Positions 38,513 through 49,000 of a stretch of 64,000 nucleotides of DNA are shown one piece after another. Source of the stretch: Phytoseiulus persimilis. Its lineage: Eukaryota; Arthropoda; Arachnida; Mesostigmata; Phytoseiidae. Made by a program: the position numbers and the translations under genes. The notes under the pieces are model-generated. The model had not been told where the DNA came from. It saw nothing but the letters and a program-made list of their open reading frames with translations, and searched no databases. The stretch's first letter is position 1, and each line of letters starts with the position of its first letter. Location of the stretch: NCBI GenBank assembly GCA_037576195.1, contig CM075102.1:31926745-31990744 (forward strand), given 5' to 3'.

Positions 38513-39468
38513 TTGCCCAACTCTGGTGCTCGATGTGGAGCCCCGGAAACCGACAAACATGTCATTCTGGAATGCGAGGGAGGAAAATACTCCCAGACGG
38601 AATTCCCGCAGATGGACGATGGATATCCTAGGGCGGAGGGAGAACAACGAAGAATGATCTGTGAACGCAATTAAATTCACCCCTGAAATCAAAGGGAACA
38701 TGTGTGCATATGTGAGATCCAATGAAATCAAATCAAAACATGGATTCTGCGAGGACGGATAGAGTGCCCTCGGTGAGAGCGCAGCCTCTATCCCGCCTCG
38801 AACAACATACGCCTGCGTTTTGCGGAAGCGGGATGTGGAGTGACATTCCTGATTCGGATCCCGTCCCTTCGTGATTCGGTGGAAATGAGAAGTCGAAATC
38901 ACGAATCTCGGATTGAAACTGGTGATCTTCATTCCAATATGCTACTCCTAAAACCTACCAAGCGAACAGTCGACTCTGGTTGCGAGGCAACGGCGGTCTC
39001 AGCTGCTGATGAGGAGTACGGCTAAAACGTGTGGTCCCGATAGGGATGGACAGGATGGTGGCACAATTGATCCCGGGAAGTAAACTGTTATGTTATGAGT
39101 GATGATCACCGCTCTGCCTTTCTAGAAACGCCCACTATACGTGTGTATATGAAGTATTCGGTTTTGTGGATTAAATTGGGCTGGCAAGGCAGTTTCCGTG
39201 CGGTAGCCTCCGAGCCGGTTGATCTGCTATCCGACTTTCCGGATTTCGGTCATTCCAAGCGGACTCCTGAGCCCACCGCGATCGTTATCGAAAACTATCA
39301 TTGAAACACATCACCAGGCTCTGTCCAGCGCGATGTTCACAACGCTGTCAGATGACGCAGGTGGGAAACGAAAATGGAATCCACGTCAAACCGCTGTACG
39401 CGAGAGCGTCATAGCACTCCCCGCTGGCCGATCGAGGCCTGTCGTCGTGTGTTTGCCCTAACGCTCAC

Positions 39469-39760
39469 TTAAGGAACGTCGCGTGGACGAAATTTGAATT
39501 TGCACAGCCAACTCATTTTCTCGCTGTCCGGCTCTAGTTTCTCGATGATGAAGGGGGTAGTCAGGCGGGGAGTTGTCAGAATTGACGGCAGACAACAATA
39601 GTCTCCCTGCGGCATTCTGAAATCCGAGAACCGAACAGTTTCGAGCGAGTCACTCTCGCGCCCGTTTACTTCATTTTTGGCACAGGCTTCTATTTTGCGC
39701 TTCGCCAGATGTCGATCACATGATGAGTCTCGACAACAGGCTCCGAGGCTATTCCCTGAG
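39469..39760 (-). CDS. Possible terminal exon of an unknown minus-strand gene
   Basis: Open frame to a stop at 39469 with non-random composition: it contains KRKIEACAKNEVNGRESDS, VRFSDFRMPQGDYCCLPSIL and ends MSWLCKFKFRPRDVP. A second coding-like stretch lies about 300 bp upstream on the same strand (VRVPIQVVDRIRSNGFIKL, near 40,000-40,075). I do not recognise a family; the 5' boundary and join are unknown. It may be a chance frame. Confidence 0.28.
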
Positions 39761-40483
39761 TTCTCTCCGATATCCCAATAAATTCCGAGCAGCGAGTGTT
39801 GGAAACACATCTCAACCCGACGTGAGAACCTTGAATCGGAGCGAGCTCCATTGAGATGGCCTCTATTCTAGTGAGAAAGATTTTCACACAATTTTTTTCC
39901 AGACATGATGTTGACTTGCAGGAATGCCCGACAGCATTAAAAGCCTTTGGAGAGGCTTTCTGATTTTTTTTCCGTGACTCCTGCTTCCTTGGCAGTTCAG
40001 AGTCGCATTTCACCAGCTTAATGAACCCGTTTGACCGAATTCGATCTACTACTTGTATCGGTACTCTAACTGATTCCAATCGATACGAAGCCGCAGATCG
40101 CGAATCAGCAGGCTTTGATGTCGATAGGTCGAACAGCTTCCACTGACCATGCTGAAGATATATAACGTCCTTTATCCCATCATGGTGGCGGAATCCTGGA
40201 CTCTAATATTTCGTTCTGATTCATGATTAAGGAGCTCCTCAGATGTATGCAGGCGGTCAACTTCTCGAGGCCTCGCTCAGGATTCCGAGTCGGATGGTTC
40301 GTTCCATGAGAGCATTCAGATTTCTGAAAATCACAAAGAGAATCTGCTGAACACCGACTTGTGCTACTCATGAGAATCGCAGTTTTCCCGGAGAGAACAG
40401 CAGCCAGTATGAAGCCCGAAAACCCATCACGTTCGATCCGTCCGAGTTCTTGTTCGCAGTGTTCTTCTTATGGAGAGACTCAC

Positions 40484-40911
40484 GCTGGCAGAAATAATTC
40501 CTTGCCTTGGCTCCAGGCTCGACCTGATTTTCCGTAATACGGAAAAGACTGATTATACGGAAAACGCGGTGTAGTCTGCCGAACAGACCCATCGAATATA
40601 ACGGTTCTGTATGATCCGTATTTTCCGTATGACCCGAAATCAGATCTACCCCAGCCCGGGGCCGTATTCAGCTCTTTCGTTTTAGGTCGGACGGAGGCGG
40701 GCAGTGCTGGATTGACCCAATTACACCATTTCGAGCACAAAGAGCATCGCCATCCAAAAACAATGTCGTCGGATTTCTGACTGATGAAGTGACCAGCACT
40801 CGAAAGGAATGGGATAACAACCGCGAGCCCTGTGGTTTCCTGCCCTGGATACGCCATCACCCCGGGCACATCATTTTGAACACCCAGTGGATTTCTGCCC
40901 GCGCAGCGCAA
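40484..40911 (-). CDS. Possible exon with Tyr/Gly/Phe-rich peptide
   Basis: Minus-strand frame running into a consensus donor (AGC|GTGAGT at 40483). The last 60 residues are rich in Tyr, Gly, Ser and Phe (GRSDFGSYGKYGSYRTV, RFPYNQSFPYYGKSGR). Such composition occurs in secreted structural proteins and peptide precursors, but no signal peptide is visible in frame and the 5' limit is unknown. Confidence 0.25.
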
Positions 40912-43900
40912 ACAGTCATAGCTGCGGTCTCAATCCATTACGGAGATATTTCGTCATTGAAATGAAAAACTCAAATTCCTTTCGACTCTTCCGAGCTGTT
41001 ATTTGTCGTAGCCGTTCTGATCCCTGACGAGTTGTCGCCATGTTTCCCGGCAGGAACATTGGATCAGAGCCAGGTGATGTTTTGGATGAGGAAAAGCCGT
41101 CGGATCGACGCGGTGCGTTCCTTATCGGGTATCCTGGATCAAGTTTAGGAACTTTCGCTGTCGGCGAGTTTTCCGAAATCGGCTTCCCTGAAGAGTCACA
41201 AGCAATTCTTCAAGGGAAGGGGGGGGGGGTGATTGTACAGGTTCCTCGTATCAGCTGCTCTACGTCCGCATTCGCAAAAAGTTCACGCATGTAGCTAGCA
41301 TTTTTTAAATGGGCTCGAGTAGAATCGTTTCACTCCTTATTTTCCGAAATCGTCTGAGAATCGACGATTTCCCGGCCTGTTCTTTCAGGATCCATCGCAA
41401 CAAATAAGGTGAACTTTGGCGAGCTCTATGATTTTAGGGATCGAAGAACGACAAAATGCGTCTCCTGAAGAGCTATCGATGAGTGAGAATGACATTGTTC
41501 CGATCGGATCGATTTTGACCGGAATACATTTAAAAAACGGAGGCCACCAAAATGTTGCAGCTCAAGGAACACGCCCTGCGTAGAGTGAGGACAGCAAGGA
41601 GGGAGTTATCTGGGTACGTTTTCCCGGGGGATAGTTATGCCTTGGTTGCTCCGCCGATTGAGGTATATGAATAGCATATTTGCGCTGACCTCAACGCGTT
41701 CTACTTGGATCATGATAAATTGATTCTCACCTACATCCTTGCGTCACAGGTACTGGTGATTTCCGAACACTATATTCGAACTCAGTTCTCAACCGCTCAG
41801 CCGAGCGACCCACTCGGAGGCTTCCATCCAGTTTTATGTCAGCTCATTCCAGCATCACAGACTCCGCGACTCCCGTGATCAGCCGTCACAGGTTCCGATT
41901 ACGCTTCAAGGAAGGATGTCCTGCAGTAGAAACACTTGCTGCTTGCAAAGTGGAATAATCATAGAGGGCCTTGTGCAAGCGTCGAATGACGGCGCTCAAG
42001 GGGGAAGGGCGAATCCCAGAATTAATGTCTGATTTCATCCCTGTGGACTTGAGAGTGCAATGTGTGAGGGACTGAAGGGATGTTTTAAGGTGGTGAATGT
42101 TAGGGAGGTTGGGGTGAACTCCACACTACAAAACTCAAGACACGCTTGATTATCACTCTAGCTGTAGCTAGCCGTACAGCCATTTCCTGGCCCCGGTCTC
42201 TAGATTCATTCAACTAAGCCAGACCTTCGGCTGGTTTGGCTAGAAAGAGAAATAGGAGCCGTTCGATGGCTCGAAGATATGAGTCGCCTCGCCACGTCTG
42301 TCGAATCATCAAACCAAACAATATTCTACCATCATTCTGCAAGCAGTGGGCCAACAGCTAATTACCACAACAGGTGCACTGCCTGATGGGACGCCGCCGT
42401 CTGCCGTCCCACAACCACACGGCCTCTTTTCTATCTCCCAACAGTTTAGGCCAGTCGTTGTTGTAACATCTAGAACTCAACGTTCACTCGTGAACTCTCT
42501 GCCCAAGTTCACCGAGACTCGCAGGTGTAACAGCAACATCAGTAGCGTACCTTGAGGGAGGGGATAAGCACTTCTGAGGCATCAGGAACCCCCACCGCTC
42601 CGAAGCGTCTGCGGGGAAAACGCACTATCACACTCTATTAGATAATCCGTCTGTTCGCTATCGAGTTCCGTAATAGTTTGGAAGAAAATGAGCGTTCGTT
42701 AATGTCCTGGAATCGATATCTCCGGAAAGAGCTTCAGAGGAATGGAGACGACTCACGCGAGTCAACACAGGTGTGAGCGACTGCATCACTTTCCCTCAGA
42801 GCTTAATTTTCCTCGTCTAGAGAGCTGCGAACTCTTCTATGGACTCCTTGAAGTCCAACGCAGCTGCGTCGGCTTTGGTCGGTTGACAGGTTCGACAGTC
42901 TCGTTTGCGACAAGGTGGATCGTGCATCATTCTCGATACGTTTCAATTGTTACAAGCTCTGATTGCATGCGGCGGAACTTATGCCGAAAGTCAGGAAGAG
43001 TCGAAGCACCATCACAATATTTTGAACAGAGATATTCGAGCTGAATCGATAGATGAACTGGAGCAGCTCCAAGGAGCTGCCTCGCTCAAGGACTGTTGCG
43101 TTATCTGAGGCAGAAACAAATTAGACTCAACGTTGTTGGAAGGAGAGTTCTTCGGCTAGGAAATCTGCGTCGTGGGACAACTCGTACTGCTTACGCCTGA
43201 TTTTTGCGTCGACAACTCCGACAAAAACTCAATGAGGAGGAGAGTCTTTTCCTATCGGAATACAGCCGCCAGAAAGGGTGAATTTGAAGAGTCGCGCACA
43301 GCCTTCTTTTTTCAACACGTTGTTAAATCACTGGACAGTGTCTTCATGTTCCAGGAACGAGACACACTCGAACCGTCCTCCCCATCCATCAATTTCCTGA
43401 GTATCACTCCGTTTCTATGTACGGGATGGCATGCACAGCTCAGCTGGCCCACTCATGCAGGGGACCTCGATTGTCTCACGGATATTGGAAGGGAGATTCC
43501 GTGGCGAACCCCCTGTCTGTAGAATATCTCTTCCGTTCCTCATATCGAGACTTGAGACAGTCCGACCTTGTGCCTAACAGTTCTGGATGTTTGCAAATAG
43601 CTATTCGACTCTGTACGCTGAAGCGCATCTTTCGTACGCCGAACTCGATGGCAAACGACTATGCGACCGACGCTTCTGATGTTTGCCACATGATTCGCTT
43701 GTTAGTTGCATGCAATCGAGACCAACCGCCAAGGGAACGACGGTCGAGTCTCGAGAAGAATATTCTCCCGAGATGGAGAGAACACTCGACGGTGGCAATG
43801 AAGCTAGGCAAAGCTCGCTGACTCATTGATTCCTTAACCACGGAATCATTAAAGTTTTCCAGCCCTCTAATTTCCCAGAGCAACTAGGAGAAGTCTCGTT

Positions 43901-44362
43901 TTCTCAGCTTCCGTTCGAGTTTATTCGTACAACGACAACCATTCCGCACTCGAGGACTCCGAGTGCAGGTGAAGATATTCATGGGTTATGAATGCAGTTT
44001 GACGATTAGTTTGACGCCGAGAGACATCGATATAAATTATGTTCGGGACACTTCCCTATGCGGGTTCACAATCGTGCCATACTTGTTCAGAATATCAGCG
44101 TTGCACTGAAGTGTTTCACTGTCAACTCACACTACGCTCTGAGGACAGCCTCTAAGCTCTTCGATGAGTTCTATGTTTCTCAACGTCCCGGTGAGGATAC
44201 GGATCGCCGTAGAGATGGGTATCAGGCGTATTTCCTAAAATGGGCAAATTAAGGGAGGATCGGCAAGTTTTTGAATCGATATACCTCAAGACCGTGGAGT
44301 TTTCCGCTCCCCCCAATACCGACAAGAACCTATCCGCAACCCAATAATGGGAATGGTCTCAC

Positions 44363-44704
44363 CTCTTCAGAGCTCATCGCGATGTTGTGATACAGAAGAC
44401 AAGACTGTATCTTCGAATGCGCACCGGTGTTTGGCGGGATAACAACTTGTTTACGGAGTGCAACTCCAGCTTGTTCGACACGGTCGACGATCTGATCATG
44501 GTCCAGATTCACGAGCTTTGAGAGACAAGTTGACGGAACGTAGAGTGATGCCCCGAGTTTCACGACAGCAATGAGACCCCGCGAGCTGTGGACTATGCTC
44601 ACGTTGTTCATGGGTGACACTTGCATGAACTTCGTCTGATCGAGGTCGAGCTTTTCCTGCTCTGAATTTGGTCGATTCTCTTCGATTTGCAGTTTTCGAA
44701 ACAT
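44363..44704 (-). CDS. Hypothetical first coding exon, unknown protein
   Basis: ATG at 44704 (MFRKLQIEENRPNSEQEKL) opens 114 codons ending in phase 0 at a consensus donor (GAG|GTGAGAC). The middle reads like a folded domain: SRGLIAVVKLGASLYVPST, then LVNLDHDQIVDRVEQAGVAL. The pattern of a short beta-rich stretch, a pocket-like LYVP and a helix vaguely recalls SKI/SNO/DAC domains, but this is an impression and not a call. Downstream exons were not found; they could be the minus-strand pieces at 39.5-40.9 kb. Confidence 0.38.
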
Positions 44705-46090
44705 GTTGGCTCATTCGATCGCACCACGAAACGCAGCCGTTCGCAACTCATCCGCGAGCCATGTGTGAACGCGGTCGGCGTCCCGCGGCCGACGTGCATT
44801 TCTCGATCGAGAACCGTCACAATCAGTGATCGGAAGAGTCTCTTTCACCGCAATCGAGCCTATTCTTATGCCTTTCAGGAACAAAGCCGGATGGAGTTCA
44901 TGCCGACTGTAGGGGTTTCATCAGAACCACCGTTCAGCGCGGAAAAAAAACTGCAGTTCCTCTGTCTGTTAGCCTGGTAGATGTTCTCACCTGCAGCTTT
45001 GAAAATTTACTCACTCGTCGTTCGAGACCGGGGAGCAAAAGTAGTGTGATCCGTGTATGAGCATGTTCGAGCCTCAGGTGAGCTCGGCCTCGGCTTTTGT
45101 TCCACCGAATACCGAGACAGTTCCGATCGATCCGTGGCCTTCCCCGACGAACACATCTATGACAGGGGATTTTCATTTGTGGACCGTTTTCATCCCTAAA
45201 TTCACCGAAGGCTTGCAGAACCCCAAGCGGGAAACGTGCTGGTGTCGTTGGAGCTCCAATAAACCGACTTCTGTCGGGCTTCGCATTGTTAGCGTAACTC
45301 TAGAGGTGTTTTTGATAAATAACCCGTTGGCGTCCACTCCGAGTGATTCTCGATTGTTCGGTTCTTGTTTCCGATGGTGTGGGATTCCGATGTTGATCAT
45401 CGCTTGGAGGCGAGTCCCGGCTCATCTCATGGTCCAACAGTTTCGGTTTTTTTTTCTCATTGAGCTACGGAGACGTAGTGTTCGGTCATCTGAAAGTTTC
45501 CGTGAGTGAGACTCCCTGTCCCGGTGGGCTTCTCTGACGGCAGGGACCTCGTCTCCGACGTACGCTGGAACGATTGGAAGATTCGCAATGGACCCCGCAT
45601 TCGCAACGAGGGGGATGAACCAGGGTGGTGACCTATCAGGTTAGGAAGCCATTGCTTTTGGACAGGTGGGAGATTTCGTAATAAGGAAAGAGAGCCATTT
45701 TTAGACGAAGCTTCCCCTCATGAGACTCAGGGTCTTCTTGGTTTGCTCGGGGCGAAGATGATGACCAACCACGAGCGCACGGCTTAGATGTCGCATACTC
45801 TCACTCTGGAGAAGGGTGGCATACTGGCCTAGTAGTTGTTGGAAACGAGTAAGACCAGCGCGGTGTGTCCCTGTGCCTGCCACCGGCTCGTCTGGGACGC
45901 TCTCGAACTGAATGAAGCTCTTTCGTGCCACTCGCAACTGCTGAAAGAGTTTCCGCAGTTTCCGACCGACGATCCGTTTGCGAAGTCGAGGACCGCTTCT
46001 GACTGCCATGAGAATCGGTACTCTGTGACTGGGCGCCATAGAATTCGAACTCTGTGTGTTTCCGAGTGAGAATCGTTCAGCGCGAAGAAG

Positions 46091-49000
46091 ATGCACCGAC
46101 CTGGGATCGGTTTGCAGAGGCCCCCGGTCGGCCCACCCTCGCCTTCTGACATGGATCCGAATAATCATTCGGCTTTGATCACGCCCATGTGTGATTTGTG
46201 CAAAGCATCCAAGCCGGCAGTGAGATGTGACCGCTGCGACAATCAGGTCTTCTGCCTCCAGTGTGACGACATCTTCCATCGGTGAGCGACGCCTGCGGTT
46301 TTGAGAGTTCATGCTCGCATTGTATGTCAGGTTCGAGATATATGTACAGCCAATCAAGCGCTATAGATTTCCTCTCCCACTCCGTTTTGATGAGTCTTCG
46401 ATGCCGTTTAGACATTACATCAGCCAGCTATTTCTCGATGGACTGTGGGAACATCCCAACGCTTTTCGATCGTCACGCGGGGCTGCCTCGCTCTGTTAAT
46501 GGCCCAATACAACCGACTCTGATCGACATCCGAGTGTTGGCTCTTGTTCAGCGTTGTACCAAGTCGTCTCTAAGTTCGCTTAACTGCTTTTCGATTCCGA
46601 TCTCTTTTCTCTCAATCAAGACTTCCGAGCGAAATCTCCAGCCGGTCCGCACTGTTTATCTGTTCCCGTTCCGAGAATAACGTTGAGAGAAGGAACCTCT
46701 CTATTCCTTGACGAGACCAGCTTGAATTCCTCGCGAGAAAGACTGCTAGGATCAGTCATGGCGTCAAGTCCGATGTATTCGAGACACCCCCGAACGGAAA
46801 AATTCTGGCGTTCTTTCCGAATCGGATACCGGCGTAGATGATTCCGTGAATTCGAGGAGATGTCGGGAGTTTGGAAACGTGAGATTACCCACCCTCGCTC
46901 CGCTGCTTGGGTGCTCAATTCGAAACCCTACATTGCTCAGAGAACGAAAACCCTTTCCATTGAAACAGCCACCCGAAGCGAAAAGCGCACTTGCGCAAGT
47001 CCGTTGAGCATTGTGATATGGGTCGGCCGCCGCCCCATCAAGGAGCGCTCCCTGGTCACAAGGTCGTGGCCGCCAAACCTTTTTGGAAACCTCAGCCCGA
47101 TATACCGCCCAGGAAGAAGAAACCGTTCTCGATTTTCACGAACCTGATGAGGGGGAAATCCGAAGGTAGGCAACATTGGGTGTCCCTTATCGTCGCCTCT
47201 GAACCCAGTGAATCGAGGAAGAAGGCTTTCCCTGTGATCTGATTTCTTCCTTTGCGGTTCCCGGCTGCCAGTTTGCATCCCTGAGGAGCTGGAGAAGCGG
47301 AGTACGTTGTCCTCGAAACTCGGGAGCTTGAAACGATTCATCCAGAATCGTCCCCTCCCCCCTCTACCAAACGAGCAGTCTACTCGACAGATGCATCCTT
47401 TCGGTAAGTTGAAAGCTCAGTATCCCGTGGGCTGTCGAAATCCTTTTTCAAACAGAAGGCTTGAAGACCAAGCGATTCTGCTGAGCGAAACCTCCGCGTA
47501 ATGAGTCATCCGTGACGTTCATAAATTGAAGTAAATATTAGTCGAAAGGCCGGCGCCACATTTTGTCACTGTACCAGAACTCTGTGAAACTCTCGTGATT
47601 GAGTTAAAAAATTCGATGGCGGCTCGATGACGTGGCAAGCGTGGCTATTTCTAGGTCGTGCCTGGTCTATGAATATTTCGCCAAGCGTGAACCCGATGTC
47701 GGTGGTGTAGTCGTCGAGACACGACAACCGGAGTCTTGCTCGGGAACACACAGAATGCCTTAACGGATCGTTGAAACAACTGTCAGTTCTCGAGAATGCG
47801 ATGAACGTGTTCGAAATTCCAGTCGAAGAATCACCCGCGTTGAGATCTGTCCGTATCCCTCATGAAATCGGTGTATTCGATCAGTCGCGTCACTAGAGCC
47901 TCTCGAACTGAGCTTCTGCGAGAACTTGGATCAATTGAATATTGTATTCTATCGACTAGTGGCTCGATAGTGCCGGTTGTCACCCAGTGCGGCATGTTGG
48001 CAAAACTTCAAAGCTCTGTTGTTCCACCAGCACGGAAATCCGTTGAAGAGCCGATGCTGTGTTCCGCTCACTGTCATTTGCGCGTTCGCGCGTTCCTCTC
48101 GACGAATTTCGGGGTTGGCGAATGCTGGAGAGTCTATGTAGTCGGTCGCGTAACTCTGGAGTTGAAAGCCCGATGCTTGCCTGACAGTTCCGTATCTTTA
48201 AGCCAACGGCGACGAACCGAAAAAGAATGCTTTCGCATCTCTCCACAACAAATCGGGTAGCGCGACGTCATTGGCACAGGCTGCTCCGAAGGTGGGTGGA
48301 TTTTCACCTCTTAAGTACTTTCCCAAATCTATTCTGAGAAGGATTTCGTTTCACCCTCCGCCCCTAACCACTGCTTCGGAGCTCTCCGACGGCACCGAGG
48401 CCAACGAAATCCTTCGGAGACGATGGAAAATTCTATTCCTCGACATGGAGGAAAGGGAAAGAGACTTTCAAACATCTGAGTTTGGTTGCAAAAGCGTCAG
48501 AGGTATCGTTTCAACCTAATGCTTTTTGCCAGGACCCCTCATGCTGGGAATTCGAGAAAGACATCCGAGGTAGCAACCTTCAAGTAAATCGAATGTATCC
48601 TGACCGAATGTACGTCCCGAACACGAATTGCGTCCGACAGCCGACTGATCCGGATGAGAATGACCGGTGACGTCCGATCTCGACTTCAACAGGCAGGCCC
48701 AGTGATCGGTCTCACTTTCATCTCGTTCCTTCAAGGGCGCCCATGAATCGTCATCAGTCGATGATGGATCTCTCCCGGACGAGCCCTCAAGCTTATCCCC
48801 AATTCATCGGCGGGCCCTTCGTGCCACCTTTCGGAGTTCCTTTCGGCGGGGTACCGTTGCCGTATGGGAGCATGTCTTATGTTAACGATCCGCGTATGGT
48901 GCCACAGCCTTGGGGCTATGCAGGTGAGGATGCTCTTTGGACTTCATCGTTCCCGCCCTGCTTTTTTTTCTGGTTATATCCCTGTCGTTTTGCAAATCCT

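Larger units (their letters stand above)
37752..38525. mobile_element. Non-autonomous fold-back hAT-like element built from TTCGAA palindromes
   Basis: A 774-bp insertion with perfect 12-bp terminal inverted repeats (CAGAGTTGGGCA ... TGCCCAACTCTG) and a perfect 8-bp target duplication GTGCTCGA at 37744-37751 and 38526-38533. Eight-base duplications and CAG...CTG tips point to the hAT superfamily. Inside, two arms consist almost wholly of the self-complementary decamer GATTCGAATC and variants, and a central 250-bp core is itself an inverted repeat. No coding capacity, so it would have needed a transposase supplied in trans. The perfect duplication and tips suggest it is much younger than the LINE it sits in. 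Confidence 0.88.
36650..38680 (+). mobile_element. Decayed, 5'-truncated non-LTR retrotransposon (LINE), interrupted by a hAT-like element
   Basis: Reverse-transcriptase pieces in several frames: VPVTVGLRQGCP near 36.7 kb, then APILFSLYIADLEKK after a frame change, then the catalytic FADD block in ISGLLFADDLLLM (about 36,880), followed by thumb/connection-like sequence to about 37.7 kb (KPMWNMFRKELKTRLRDKL). The C-terminal zinc knuckle is split: ...SIDMECAR lies left of the insertion and CGAPETDKHVILEC right of it. With one copy of the 8-bp duplication removed it reads ECARCGAPETDKHVILEC, a C-x2-C-x7-H-x4-C knuckle. At least three frame changes show it is dead. The 5' part, including any endonuclease, is missing; the 3' boundary is uncertain. 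Family not assigned; R1/I/CR1-like clades are all possible. Confidence 0.75.
38681..46090. other. Gene-poor region upstream of the ubiquitin ligase
   Basis: About 7.4 kb with no firm gene. Three minus-strand stretches (39469-39760, 40484-40911, 44363-44704) look like possible exons and are listed separately. Other content: an 11-G run near 41219-41229 and a small UUCG-capped hairpin at about 42216-42242 (AGCCAGACC TTCG GCTGGTTTGGCT). The promoter of the plus-strand ligase should lie in the last part. Confidence 0.4.

Noticed and set aside
42216-42242. UUCG-capped hairpin as a small RNA gene
   Set aside because: Short stem with mismatches, no promoter or Pol III terminator context; noted only in the region description.
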